64,000 nucleotides of DNA from assembly GCA_007132975.1 (NCBI GenBank), contig SLNO01000047.1:1-64000 (forward strand), given 5' to 3'. The position numbers and the translations under genes are program-made. Source of the DNA: Balneolales bacterium. GTDB taxonomy: Bacteria; Bacteroidota; Rhodothermia; Balneolales; Natronogracilivirgulaceae. Under the pieces are notes generated by a model. It did not search any database, was not told the origin of the DNA, and was given only the letters and a program-made list of their open reading frames with translations. This document shows positions 27,182-36,591 of the stretch, one piece after another (position 1 is the first letter of the stretch; each line of letters starts with the position of its first letter).

Positions 27182-29176
27182 ATGTCGCGCATTCGAAAAA
27201 CCCTTGTGAGCCTGATGGTGGCTTTGGCCGTTGTCATGACCGGCGGATACTCACTGCAAGCCCAGACCGGGTCTGGCGATTTTTCGCTGGGCAACGAGCT
27301 GCTTCGTCAGGGCAAGTTTGAGGAAGCTTATGAAATCTTTGAGCAGCTGCTGCGGGAAAATCCCCGTTCCTATGCCATATACGATCGTGCTGTTACTGCG
27401 CTGATAAACCTCAAGCGCTATGATGATGCCATCGAACTGACGGACCAGCGACTCAGGCGCGTGGGCGATGACAGCAACACGTTCATCAAGCTGGGTGAGA
27501 TCTACGATATTTCGGACAGGCGTGACGAGGCCATTGAAACCTGGAACAAGGTGCTGCGTCAGCATGCTGGAAATGCCCAGGTATACCGGCGAGTGGCCGA
27601 GACCATGAACCAGCGCAGGCTGTTCCGCGAGGCCATACGTGTTTTTGAAGAGGCCAGAGAGCAGGTTGGCGATCCCAATCTTTTCGCTTTCGAGATCGCA
27701 AACAACTATCTGGCTGTAGCTGATTTTGAGCCGGCCATCCGTGAATATCTGGATATCATAGCGCGTGACAGCCGGCGTATGAGCCTGATTCAGCGGCAGC
27801 TGCTCAACTACGACGAACGGCGCCTGTACGATACGGCCATCCTGCTTACGGAGGAGCGGCTGGGACAGTTGAGGGCGGGCAGTGAAACCGATCTGGCCTT
27901 TCGGGATTTCCTCATTTGGGTTACCATGGAGCGCGGACTGTACCGGCGCGCGCTTGCCGCGGCGCGAACTCTTGAGCGGCACAGCAACAATGAGCACCAT
28001 GCCATGTTCCGGATCGGGCGTGAACTGAGAAGCCGGAACGAGTTTGAACTTGCCGAGCAGGCATTCCGCTACTACCTGGAGCTGGAGACACATCCGCTGC
28101 AGGCCCGCAGCCATGAGGAGCTGTCCCGGACCTATCAGGACTGGGCCGGTTACCTCACTGACCGAAACCTGGATTTCAACGGGGCTGCCGACACGCTTTA
28201 CCGAAAGGCCTTTGAGACGGTGGAACTGCTCATGGAGCGTTATCCACGCTACGACCGGCTCATGCAGTCGCTTGTGATCCAGTCGGAGCTTGCCCTGGAC
28301 CATCTCAAGGCGCCGGAGAAAGCGGCTGTGTATCACCAGAGGATGGAGAGAGCCGCCCGCAACGAGGCTGAGCAGGCATTGGCGCATTATGTGGAAGGAC
28401 GGCTTCTCTTGTTCGATGGCAGCTTTTCGATGGCGCGAGTCTCGTTCACCCGCAGCAACCGGATGGCCGGGAGTGGTGAAATTGCCGACAAAAGCAGGTT
28501 TTACCTTGGCCTTGGTGACTTTTACAACGGCGACTTCACATATGCAAGGCTTCAGCTTCGGTCCCTGGAGCGTCACAACCATTCATGGTATGCCAACGAT
28601 GCCCTGCATTTGCGGTACATCATACAGGAGGCATACAACGAAGACGGGGATAATCCGAAGCTCCGCCGCTTTGCCAGAGGCCGCTACTTTTACGATACCG
28701 GACGTTATTACGAGGCGGCTGAGTTGCTTGCTCCTGTGATTGAAGAGCCTGCTTCGGACCCGATTATCGATGAATCGATGCTACTGCTCACTCAAACGCT
28801 GCGCAGGATACATCCGGAAGTTGCTTTTCGAGTGGTTGACCGGCACACCCGCCGACCGTCGGTGCGCCAGGCTGCGAGTGAACGCCTTCTTTGGGAACGC
28901 GCCAGGCTTGCGGAGGCAGTCTACATCATGCAGCAGCGCGATACGGATGGCATCAGGTCTGCTGATGGATTGGTTCCGGCCTCACTTCTTGCCAATGCGC
29001 TCAGTGCCGAGGATCAGTTTTATGGAAGAGATGGCGACTCCGGAAGGATGCTTCTCAGCGCTGACGGGGTAACCAAGTTTTATGAAGAACTTCTGCTAAA
29101 CTTTCCCGATGGTTACTACTCCGACATTGCCCGGGGCCGCATACGCGAGCTGGAGCAGCAGGCACGGGAGATATAG
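27182..29176 (+). CDS. Secreted tetratricopeptide-repeat protein
   Basis: A 664-aa protein with signal peptide (residues 1-28, ending LQAQ) and TPR units through its length. Clear units are LLRQGKFEEAYEIFEQLLRENP, LINLKRYDDAIELTDQRL, YDISDRRDEAIETWNKVL and MNQRRLFREAIRVFEEA, with weaker ones to about residue 560. TPRs mediate protein-protein contact, here in the periplasm. It is 101 bp ahead of the secreted asparagine-synthetase-B-named protein on the same strand. This pairing recurs in Bacteroidota and suggests a shared envelope function. A 443-aa ORF antisense to it is a shadow. Confidence 0.85.
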   Translation: MSRIRKTLVSLMVALAVVMTGGYSLQAQTGSGDFSLGNELLRQGKFEEAYEIFEQLLRENPRSYAIYDRAVTALINLKRYDDAIELTDQRLRRVGDDSNTFIKLGEIYDISDRRDEAIETWNKVLRQHAGNAQVYRRVAETMNQRRLFREAIRVFEEAREQVGDPNLFAFEIANNYLAVADFEPAIREYLDIIARDSRRMSLIQRQLLNYDERRLYDTAILLTEERLGQLRAGSETDLAFRDFLIWVTMERGLYRRALAAARTLERHSNNEHHAMFRIGRELRSRNEFELAEQAFRYYLELETHPLQARSHEELSRTYQDWAGYLTDRNLDFNGAADTLYRKAFETVELLMERYPRYDRLMQSLVIQSELALDHLKAPEKAAVYHQRMERAARNEAEQALAHYVEGRLLLFDGSFSMARVSFTRSNRMAGSGEIADKSRFYLGLGDFYNGDFTYARLQLRSLERHNHSWYANDALHLRYIIQEAYNEDGDNPKLRRFARGRYFYDTGRYYEAAELLAPVIEEPASDPIIDESMLLLTQTLRRIHPEVAFRVVDRHTRRPSVRQAASERLLWERARLAEAVYIMQQRDTDGIRSADGLVPASLLANALSAEDQFYGRDGDSGRMLLSADGVTKFYEELLLNFPDGYYSDIARGRIRELEQQAREI

Positions 29177-29277
29177 CAAAAAAGCGCCGAAAACATCCAA
29201 ACAATCTTATACATTTAACGCATCAAAACCTCGAAGGCGCCCAAAAACATCTGATTCTGCGAAATAAAGTACATTCT

Positions 29278-30657
29278 ATGATGGAAAAAAATCTCTTTGC
29301 CTTTGGCGGCCGGTTGTTTCGGCACATTGCCCTTGCTTTGCTTGCTGTCGTGCTGTCAGGAAGCCTGGTTTCCGTGCAGGCACAGTCCGGTTACGTACTC
29401 ATTCCAATGGATGACAGCCAGCGCAACCATCTGAAAGCCTATGGCGTAATGTTCCAGCACCTGCATGACGGTCACACCGGAAAATGGCTGCTGAATTACC
29501 GGGGTGGAAGTTTCATGGCGCCGCAGACCGAATCCATGGTACGTCGCAGTCGACTTCGCGGAGTGACCATGGAGCAGATCACATCCACAAGAGCCCGCCA
29601 AATCATTGAGCAGGTTGAGCGTCCCAATGTGAACATGTCGGTAGTGGAGCTGGAAAAAGCCCCGCGCATTGCCGTCTATACGCCCGACCATGCCCTGCCA
29701 TGGGACGATGCCGTCACCCTGGCACTTACCTATGCCGAAGTACCCTACGAGACCATCTACAACAAGGAGGTGCTCCAGGGGGCTTTGGAAGAATTCGACT
29801 GGCTCCATCTGCACCACGAAGACTTTACCGGCCAGCATGGCAAATTCTGGGCGGCCTATCGCAATCAGCCATGGTACATTCGCCAGGTGCGCGACCTGGA
29901 GGAAATGGCCTCGGAAATGGGCTTCGACAAGGTTTCAGAGATGAAGAAAGCTGTGGTTTGGACGATCCGGGATTTCATCGAAGAGGGTGGCTTCCTTTTT
30001 GCAATGTGCTCGGGAACCGACACTTTTGATATTGCACTGGCGGCCAGTGATGTGGATATCGTACCGACACAATTTGACGGTGATCCGGCCGATCCGGATG
30101 CCAACGAGAAACTGGATTTCAGGCATACGCTGGCATTCGAGAATTTTGAGGTGACCCTGGATCCCGCTGAATACCGCCATGGCAATATCGATATCCTCAA
30201 TGTGCAGCAACGCATGGCAGAGGTTGACGAAGAAATGGATTACTTCACACTTTTCAATTTTTCAGCCAAATGGGATCCGGTACCGACCATGCTAACCCAG
30301 AACCATGTCAGCAGCATCAAAGGTTTTTACGGTCAGACCACCGCTTTCCGCAAGGAGACCATTAAGAGCAATGTGGTGATCATGGCTCAAACCCCTGGAC
30401 GCAATGAGGCAAAGTACATACACGGCAACCTTGGAGAAGGCTTTTTCACATTCTATGGCGGCCATGATCCCGAAGATTACACGCACAGGGTGGGTGATCC
30501 GCCAACGGAGCTGGATCTGTTCCCCAACAGTCCCGGGTACCGGTTGATCCTGAACAACATCCTGTTTCCGGCTGCCCAAAAGCAGGAGATGCAGACGTTG
30601 CGTCACGAAGAGCTTGAGTCCCGCAGAGATCACTTCCGGTTTGCTTCGGGCGAATAG
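29278..30657 (+). CDS. Secreted Bacteroidota protein (mis-named asparagine synthetase B family)
   Basis: A 459-aa protein with signal peptide (about residues 1-36, ending VQAQ). It then shows the family blocks LIPMDDSQRNHLKAYGVMF, KWLLNYRGGSF, LPWDDAVTLALTYAEVPY, WLHLHHEDFTGQHGKF and GGFLFAMCSGTDTFDIALAA. Databases often label this family asparagine synthetase B, but I see no AsnB amidotransferase or synthetase domain. The AMCSGTDTF turn resembles the nucleophile elbow of class I glutamine-amidotransferase-like folds, so a hydrolase or sugar-binding (ThuA-like) role is possible. Being exported rules out cytosolic asparagine synthesis. Partner of the upstream TPR gene. Confidence 0.75.
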   Translation: MMEKNLFAFGGRLFRHIALALLAVVLSGSLVSVQAQSGYVLIPMDDSQRNHLKAYGVMFQHLHDGHTGKWLLNYRGGSFMAPQTESMVRRSRLRGVTMEQITSTRARQIIEQVERPNVNMSVVELEKAPRIAVYTPDHALPWDDAVTLALTYAEVPYETIYNKEVLQGALEEFDWLHLHHEDFTGQHGKFWAAYRNQPWYIRQVRDLEEMASEMGFDKVSEMKKAVVWTIRDFIEEGGFLFAMCSGTDTFDIALAASDVDIVPTQFDGDPADPDANEKLDFRHTLAFENFEVTLDPAEYRHGNIDILNVQQRMAEVDEEMDYFTLFNFSAKWDPVPTMLTQNHVSSIKGFYGQTTAFRKETIKSNVVIMAQTPGRNEAKYIHGNLGEGFFTFYGGHDPEDYTHRVGDPPTELDLFPNSPGYRLILNNILFPAAQKQEMQTLRHEELESRRDHFRFASGE

Positions 30658-30671
30658 AGTATTGCTGCCTA

Positions 30672-31463
30672 TCAGCTGCTGTCCCCTTCCCGGTCCTTGG
30701 CCGCATCCCAGATAGCGTCCATCTCTTCAAGCGTGGCGTCCTTGAGTTTTTTACCCTGCCGATGCAGCACCTCTTCGATATGCTGGAAACGCTGCTTAAA
30801 CTTCCGGTTCGTCAGGCGCAGGCAATCCTCCGAGTTCAAACCGGCCAATCGTCCCACGTTAACCAGGGAGAACAGCAGATCGCCAAACTCAGCCGCTTTC
30901 TCCTCTTCTGACCCTTTGAGGGCCGCCATCCTGAACTCTTCCATCTCTTCAGCGAGCTTGGGCCACGCCTCTTCCCACGTCTGCCAGTCGAATCCGACAG
31001 CGGCAGCTTTTTCCTGCATGCGTTGTGCCTTTATAAGTGCAGGCAAGGTATCAGGCACACCCTGCAGCACCGAATTTCGCTCCTTCTCCTTCATCTTCAG
31101 GTCTTCCCAATTACGGACGACCGTCGAAGAGTCATCGGCACGCGTATCGGCAAAAACGTGAGGATGCCTGCGTATAAGTTTTTCCTGGATTCCGTAAATC
31201 ACGTCCCCAATGTCAAAACGATCGGCTTCCCTGGCAATTTCCGTATGGAAGACCACGTGAAGCAACAAGTCCCCAAGCTCCTTTTTCAGTTCTGCCGGAT
31301 CATTGTTGTCGATGGCCTCGATGGCCTCGTAGATCTCCTCCACCATCAGGTCCTTGATGGATTCATGCGTCTGCTGCCTGTCCCAGGGACACTCCCTGCG
31401 AAGGATGGTCATAATTTCAACAAGATCGGAAAAACGGCGGGAAGGACTTCTTGGTTCTGACAT
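30672..31463 (-). CDS. mazG: MazG nucleoside triphosphate pyrophosphohydrolase
   Basis: About 263 aa from ATG 31463 (MSEPRSPSRRFSDLVEIM); the track's ten extra residues overlap the next gene and look spurious. Two MazG domains are present. The first is ECPWDRQQTHESIKDLMVEE followed by KKELGDLLLHVVFH; the second is EEKAAEFGDLLFSLVNVGRLAG, with the E-x-x-E and E-x-x-D Mg2+ ligands. It cleans the NTP pool and in some bacteria lowers ppGpp. It converges on the secreted protein gene with 14 bp between stops. Confidence 0.93.
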   Translation of the reverse strand: MSEPRSPSRRFSDLVEIMTILRRECPWDRQQTHESIKDLMVEEIYEAIEAIDNNDPAELKKELGDLLLHVVFHTEIAREADRFDIGDVIYGIQEKLIRRHPHVFADTRADDSSTVVRNWEDLKMKEKERNSVLQGVPDTLPALIKAQRMQEKAAAVGFDWQTWEEAWPKLAEEMEEFRMAALKGSEEEKAAEFGDLLFSLVNVGRLAGLNSEDCLRLTNRKFKQRFQHIEEVLHRQGKKLKDATLEEMDAIWDAAKDREGDSS

Positions 31464-31477
31464 GAAACGTTGTGAGG

Positions 31478-31774
31478 TTATTCCAGCTCCCACCTTTTAA
31501 ACGAACCACCGTAGAATTCGGACAAGTCCGCCAGGTAGTCACACAGGTCACAGATCGTATGGGGATCAGGTGAGGCCAGTGCGTGCGCGAGGAGTATCCA
31601 GCATGAGCCGGCAGGCATTACATTTATCTCCCAATGCTCTTTCTGCAATCGGGCTGCCAGGTAATATGCAGAACTTTCCTCGTACAATTCAATATAAAAT
31701 ACAATGGGTTTCTCCGGTTCTTTCGGCCGATAGCCAAAATCTTGAAACAGACCCTTGTGGTTGATTGCTCTCAT
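31478..31774 (-). CDS. RraB-like ribonuclease E inhibitor domain protein
   Basis: About 98 aa from ATG 31774; the track start is 16 codons upstream. The pattern PIVFYIELYEESSAYYLAARLQKEHWEINVMP, then ICDLCDYLADLSEFYGGSFKRWE, matches the RraB fold: a strand, a helix of paired residues, and the terminal YGG-x-x-x-x-WE. RraB binds RNase E and alters RNA turnover; many bacteria carry such domains with unknown partners. It ends 15 bp before mazG on the same strand. Assignment is by motif only. Confidence 0.55.
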   Translation of the reverse strand: MRAINHKGLFQDFGYRPKEPEKPIVFYIELYEESSAYYLAARLQKEHWEINVMPAGSCWILLAHALASPDPHTICDLCDYLADLSEFYGGSFKRWELE

Positions 31775-32437
31775 AGTCGGAACGGATAAGCGTTCGTGTG
31801 TCGTTGATCTGGCATCGATCATGCAAGACGTCAGACGGAATTCAAATTACAAAGGTTCTATTCTTCATACAAAATTTATATTTCTTTTGTAAGAGAAAAA
31901 GTTGCTTTTTTTGAGCGGGTCATCCCCATCAGTGCCAACGAGTTGCTTCGAAACAAGCCTAACTCCTGTATATATTAATATTTGCGGCGTGGGCGGACAT
32001 TGATCTGCGGCGTGCAAAGATGATTTACGCGCAAAAAAAATCCCCTCACTGACAGGTCTGCAAGCAAAAAACATGAACTTCATTTCAATGGCCGGATGAA
32101 ACTTACTGCTATTATGAGTATTATCTCATGTTGGGGTACCGTCGGAGCGATGGTTCTGCAAAGGTTGGACCGTATTACAGCAGAGCCGTATCAATACGCA
32201 ATTTTTTAAGCGAAACGCAGTGTTCCAGGAAACGCGTTTCCCAAACAGCCTTGATTCGGTTGCATATTTTGTGGAAATAGTGAACCGCACAGGTGAATGA
32301 AATGTTATTGACGGGTAACCATAACACGTATTTCTGCGCAGTGTAAATTTGACGAAATACACATGTTATTGTTTTTTTTACGCTGCATTAGATTTTGACC
32401 AAAGTACTGACATTAATTTGTGAAACACGGAGCATCT
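31775..32437. other. 663-bp AT-rich intergenic region before citrate synthase
   Basis: No convincing gene is seen: the 72- and 78-aa minus-strand ORFs have unnatural composition. It holds a GGGGATTTTTTTT (minus) stretch near 32030 that resembles a terminator tail without a good stem. The likely gltA promoter lies at the right end. A small RNA cannot be ruled out by eye. Confidence 0.5.
32395..32420 (+). promoter_or_regulatory. Candidate Bacteroidota-type promoter for gltA
   Basis: TTG at 32395-32397 and TAATTTG at 32414-32420, 16 bases apart, resemble the -33 TTG / -7 TAnnTTTG pattern of Bacteroidota housekeeping promoters. They lie about 17 bp ahead of the gltA ATG. The -7 element is one base short of consensus. 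Confidence 0.3.
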
Positions 32438-33601
32438 ATGAGCAAACAACTTCACGAGAATATTGATAAGGACAAATATCCCTACATCAATCGGGGTTTG
32501 GAGGGAATTGTTGCATTCTCATCTACCAAAAGTGCCATTGACGGTGAGAAAGGAGAACTGATATACGCCGGTTACAATATCGATACCCTGGCACAAAACG
32601 CAACTTTTGAAGAGGTGGCGTTTCTGCTGTGGAACGACCGTCTACCTACCAAAGAGGAATTGGATGACCTGAACAGCAAACTTGTCGCCGAACGTCACCT
32701 TCCCGAAACTGTCGTAAACTACCTTAAAACAACCAGCAAAGATGCGGAACCAATGTCCGTGCTTCGCACTGCCACTTCGATGCTTGCGGATTTTGATGAA
32801 GAGGCCCCTCTTGACGATCCGGATGCCAACATGCGCAAGTCCATTCGAATGACGGCAAAAATGCCCGCCATCATAGCCGGATACGCACGTGCTCGAGAAG
32901 GAAAAGAAATCCTTTCACCGCTGAAGGAAGGCAGTACCGCATATGACTTCCTTTACATGCTCAACGGCGAGCGTCCAGGAGAGAGCGCCGAAAAAACCAT
33001 GGACATATGCCTGATCATCCATGCCGAGCATGGAATGAACGCCTCGACCTTTACGGCAAGGGCTATTTGCTCGACACAGGCCGATATCTATTCCGCAGTT
33101 ACCGGAGCTATTGGATCCCTTAAAGGTCCTCTGCACGGTGGCGCCAATACGGCGGTTATGAATATGCTGCTCAAACTTGACAAGGACGCCGACATCGAGG
33201 CTTACATCAAAGAAAGGCTGGCTGAACGGAAAAAAGTCATGGGCTTCGGACACCGGGTTTACCGTACGGTGGATCCCCGGGCCAAACACTTGCAAGTCAT
33301 GGCCAAGTCGCTTGCCGAGGAGACCGACAGCGTCTACCTCTACGAGTGGTCTGACAAGATCATGGCCGTAATGAAAGAGGAGAAGGGCATTGATCCCAAC
33401 GTAGACTTTTTCTCGGCCACCGTGTACTACTCCATGGGTATCAAACCAGACCTGTTCACTTGTATTTTTGCCATGAGCCGTATCACCGGGTGGACGGCAC
33501 ACTACATCGAACAGGCTGATAACAACCGTTTGATACGGCCGCGGCAGCTCTATGTCGGTGAGAAAAACCTGCCTTGGACACCCATTGAGAAGCGGAAATA
33601 A
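32438..33601 (+). CDS. gltA: Citrate synthase
   Basis: About 387 aa from ATG 32438 (MSKQLHENID); the track has six extra residues from a GTG. It condenses acetyl-CoA and oxaloacetate in the TCA cycle. Catalytic histidines lie in LIIHAEHGMNASTFTAR and GPLHGGANTAVMN, and the aspartate in NVDFFSATVYYSMGI; FGHRVYRTVDPRA is the substrate-binding block. Length fits the short type II-like / methylcitrate-synthase-like bacterial form; the two activities cannot be told apart by eye, and no prp genes are near. The GH3-like gene starts 18 bp after its stop. Confidence 0.93.
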   Translation: MSKQLHENIDKDKYPYINRGLEGIVAFSSTKSAIDGEKGELIYAGYNIDTLAQNATFEEVAFLLWNDRLPTKEELDDLNSKLVAERHLPETVVNYLKTTSKDAEPMSVLRTATSMLADFDEEAPLDDPDANMRKSIRMTAKMPAIIAGYARAREGKEILSPLKEGSTAYDFLYMLNGERPGESAEKTMDICLIIHAEHGMNASTFTARAICSTQADIYSAVTGAIGSLKGPLHGGANTAVMNMLLKLDKDADIEAYIKERLAERKKVMGFGHRVYRTVDPRAKHLQVMAKSLAEETDSVYLYEWSDKIMAVMKEEKGIDPNVDFFSATVYYSMGIKPDLFTCIFAMSRITGWTAHYIEQADNNRLIRPRQLYVGEKNLPWTPIEKRK

Positions 33602-33619
33602 TTCTTATACGCTTTTTCC

Positions 33620-35098
33620 ATGCCTGCATCTGTTGAATCGGCCCAGAAAAAAGTACTGGCCTACATGCTCCGTAAAGGAGCACAAACCGAATACGGAAAA
33701 AAATATCGTTTTTCAAGGATAACCGGGTTCGATGAATATGTCCGTAACGTGCCAATGGTTACGTACAACGACATTGAATCGTATATCGAACGGTTGAAAA
33801 AAGGGGAACAGTACCTCCTGTGGCCTAACAAAATCCAGAATTTTGCCGTATCGGCAGGGACGACGGGCAAAGGGAAGCACATTCCCCTGAGCGAAGACCG
33901 CCTGCGCAGCGACCAGCGCTTCATGCGCAAGGTGATCCTCTCCTATATAAAACAGAACCCCAACTTCTTCCATTTTTTCCTCGGAAGTCACGTGAGTCTG
34001 CCGGGGAATATTGAGCGGCTGGACCCCAAGTCAAATGTTCGCCTGGGTGAGATCAGTGCTTACCTTGCCAAGCTCTCTCCCGGTTGGCTTTCCCTGTTCC
34101 AGGTACGCTCACCGCAGACGATGATTCAGGAGGCGTGGACTGAGAAATTCGACCGGACCCTGGAAATGGCGGTGAAATCCGATGTCCGGAAAATCGTGGC
34201 CATCCCCTCCTGGGCGCTGCGGTTTTTTCAGCGCGCCCTGGAAATCACTGGGAAAAAGCATATTCGCGAGGTTTGGCCCAACCTACGCCTGCTCATCTGT
34301 GGCGGTGAAGCGCTGAACACGTATCGGCCCCACTTTGACAAGCTTCTTGAGGGTCTGGACATGCACTACATCGAAAACTATGGCGCCTCGGAGTCCTACT
34401 TCGCATTCAGTGATGACTTGTCGCGCAGCGATCTCCGGCTCATAGTGGACAATGGTGTTTTTTACGAGTGGATTCCACATCCCAAAGAACACAAGGACAA
34501 TCTGCAGGGGCAAAAAACCGTACCGACCTGGCAGGTTAAAAAAGGGGTGCCCTACTCTCTGGTTGTCACAAGCAACTCCGGGCTCTGGCGGTACATGATC
34601 AATGACGTGATCGAATTCACTGATCTTGAACAGCCCCGGATCAAGGTTGTGGGACGGGTTTCTGAAATTTTTGACCGGTTTGGCGAAGCGGTTGAGTCTC
34701 ATGAAGCTCAATCTGCCCTTGAAGAGGCAGCCCAGAAGGCAGGTGCCACGTTTTCGGTATTTGCCATGGGTGGCCTGATAGATCCTGATATCGGGGCTCC
34801 GAGGCATTTCTGGTTTATCCAATGGGTGGATGAACCGCGTGATATCGAAGAATTCACGAGCAGCCTTGATGCCAGCCTGCGAAAAATCAATCGGCATTAT
34901 CACAATCGCAGGGAAAGCATGGGTATTCATCCGCCGGTTGTACTGAACCTCACCAAAGACGCGATGTACAAATGGCGTGAAAAGCACCAGTCACTCCATG
35001 CACAGACTAAAATGCCCCGGATACTGCAAGAGGAGGATAAAATTGTGGATATGGTTGCACTCTGTCGCGAGGCAAGACAGGGTACTCATGCAAAGTGA
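33620..35098 (+). CDS. GH3 auxin-responsive-promoter family acyl-adenylating enzyme
   Basis: A 492-aa member of the GH3 branch of the ANL superfamily. NFAVSAGTTGKGKHIPLSE is the phosphate-binding loop, and YIENYGASESYFAFSD with RYMINDVIEF are the adenylate-binding blocks. Plant homologues join jasmonate or auxin to amino acids. Bacterial ones, common in Bacteroidota, have unknown substrates. It sits 18 bp after citrate synthase and is likely co-transcribed, though no metabolic link is obvious. An in-frame stop (the gltA TAA) blocks any earlier start. Confidence 0.85.
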   Translation: MPASVESAQKKVLAYMLRKGAQTEYGKKYRFSRITGFDEYVRNVPMVTYNDIESYIERLKKGEQYLLWPNKIQNFAVSAGTTGKGKHIPLSEDRLRSDQRFMRKVILSYIKQNPNFFHFFLGSHVSLPGNIERLDPKSNVRLGEISAYLAKLSPGWLSLFQVRSPQTMIQEAWTEKFDRTLEMAVKSDVRKIVAIPSWALRFFQRALEITGKKHIREVWPNLRLLICGGEALNTYRPHFDKLLEGLDMHYIENYGASESYFAFSDDLSRSDLRLIVDNGVFYEWIPHPKEHKDNLQGQKTVPTWQVKKGVPYSLVVTSNSGLWRYMINDVIEFTDLEQPRIKVVGRVSEIFDRFGEAVESHEAQSALEEAAQKAGATFSVFAMGGLIDPDIGAPRHFWFIQWVDEPRDIEEFTSSLDASLRKINRHYHNRRESMGIHPPVVLNLTKDAMYKWREKHQSLHAQTKMPRILQEEDKIVDMVALCREARQGTHAK

Positions 35099-35227
35099 TC
35101 AAGCTTGCGTACATGGGTCGGCAGATCAGGCCGACCATCATGAACCAGCTAACCATACTGCTTGATGGAAAGTGACCGAGTTCCGGCCGGAATCCAGAAT
35201 CTCCTGAAAACTTCTCGATTTTTCTTC

Positions 35228-35256
35228 TTGACAATATGAATCATAATGTGCAATAT
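35228..35256 (+). promoter_or_regulatory. Weak promoter-like sequence before the AAA/DUF4143 gene
   Basis: TTGACA (35228-35233) and CAATAT 17 bases on make a poor -35/-10 pair. Its position favours translation from ATG 35299, not from the track start at 35236, which would lie inside the promoter. Confidence 0.22.
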
Positions 35257-35298
35257 CTTTCTGCAAAATGTAAACAACCTTTACAAACCACGAGGGCT

Positions 35299-36471
35299 AT
35301 GGACTATTTTCCAAGATTGATCGAAAAAGAAATTGCACGCTCATTACAAACCAAACCAGTTACGGTCGTCACGGGATCGCGGCACAGTGGCAAATCAATG
35401 CTCGCCAAACAACTGTTATCGAAAATTCGCGGGAGGGAGACACTTTACCTGAATTTGGAGCACCCGGCCGATCTTCAGAAGCTTGACGATCCGGAGTGGT
35501 TTTTTAATTCCCAGATTGACAAGCTGGTCTGTATTGACGGATTACATCACGTGCCAAATCTTTTTGATGTCCTGAAGCGCACGGTGGATGAGCGCAAGCG
35601 TCCTGGAATGTACCTGCTTCTTGGCGGAGCCTCCAGGGAACTGCTTGGGCAGGATCCGCAAGCACTATTTGGTTACATCAAATTCATCCATCTGCCTACC
35701 CATCTTTACATGGAAATGGCTGAGAAAGTGAGCCTTGAATCATACCTGACTCGTGGGGGATACTATCCTTCGCTCATGGCTGAATCGGATGAGAAATCCA
35801 TGGATTGGCGTTTAGAATACATCAATTCCTTCCTTCAGCGGGATCTGCCGCAGTTCGCTGGTATCACACATCGCACCATGCGCCGGTTGCTTCCAATGCT
35901 GGCCAACAGCAACGGTCAGACCGTCAATTACAGCAAGATCGGGACTTCCCTTGAAGTCAGCCACAATACCATCCGGAACTACATTGATGTGCTGAATAAG
36001 ATGTATATGGTCACCCAGTTGGAGGCCTGGCACGGGAAATCAAATAAACGACTGGTGAAATCACCAAAAATCTACATATCAGACCCCGGCATTACCTGTG
36101 CCCTGCTGCAACTGCCGGGTTTTGAAGCTGCCTATGGCCATCCCGTCTGGGCCTCACTCTGGGAATCGGTGGTCCTGATGCACCTCAAGATTCATTTCTC
36201 GAGCCTGCCTATTTATTTCTATCGTTCAAGCTATGGCAATGAGGTGGATATCATCATTGAGTCCGGGTCCATGGTCGTTGCCATTGAATGCCGGCCATCC
36301 ATGAAGCCAGAGCTGTCATCCGGCAACAAGAATGCCCTGAAGGATATCCAGGCAGACCTTACATTCATCGCCTCTCCCGTCAAGGAGAGCTATCCGATCT
36401 CAGATGGTGTGGTGGTAACCCCGCTGAATGAGCTTACTACACAGGTTTCGGATTTTCTGGGGCATGGCTGA
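35299..36471 (+). CDS. AAA ATPase with DUF4143 domain, degenerate motifs
   Basis: About 390 aa from MDYFPRLIEKEI. Family layout: N-terminal AAA ATPase, winged helix in the middle (TVNYSKIGTSLEVSHNTIRNYIDVL), and C-terminal DUF4143 nuclease-like domain. Walker A is intact (VTGSRHSGKS), but Walker B reads KLVCIDGLHH where IDE-x-Q is usual, so the catalytic glutamate is a glycine. The C-terminal PD-(D/E)xK-like motif is EVDIIIESG...AIECR, with arginine where lysine is normal. Both catalytic sites therefore look altered. It lies alone between GH3-like and leuS (convergent). Cellular role of the family is unknown. Confidence 0.85.
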   Translation: MDYFPRLIEKEIARSLQTKPVTVVTGSRHSGKSMLAKQLLSKIRGRETLYLNLEHPADLQKLDDPEWFFNSQIDKLVCIDGLHHVPNLFDVLKRTVDERKRPGMYLLLGGASRELLGQDPQALFGYIKFIHLPTHLYMEMAEKVSLESYLTRGGYYPSLMAESDEKSMDWRLEYINSFLQRDLPQFAGITHRTMRRLLPMLANSNGQTVNYSKIGTSLEVSHNTIRNYIDVLNKMYMVTQLEAWHGKSNKRLVKSPKIYISDPGITCALLQLPGFEAAYGHPVWASLWESVVLMHLKIHFSSLPIYFYRSSYGNEVDIIIESGSMVVAIECRPSMKPELSSGNKNALKDIQADLTFIASPVKESYPISDGVVVTPLNELTTQVSDFLGHG

Positions 36472-36591
36472 GATTAAAAAAACGAATGTGCCAACTGTGA
36501 CGACAAGCTGACCACGAATTTGTTGGCTGCAGATAGTCTGCCAGCAACCTGATTGCTGAGTGCAGGCAGACGACCTTCCAAGGCGATTTGA

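Noticed and set aside
27251-28582. 443-aa minus ORF antisense to the TPR gene
   Set aside because: The plus strand encodes clear TPR units with a signal peptide; the antisense frame has no motif.
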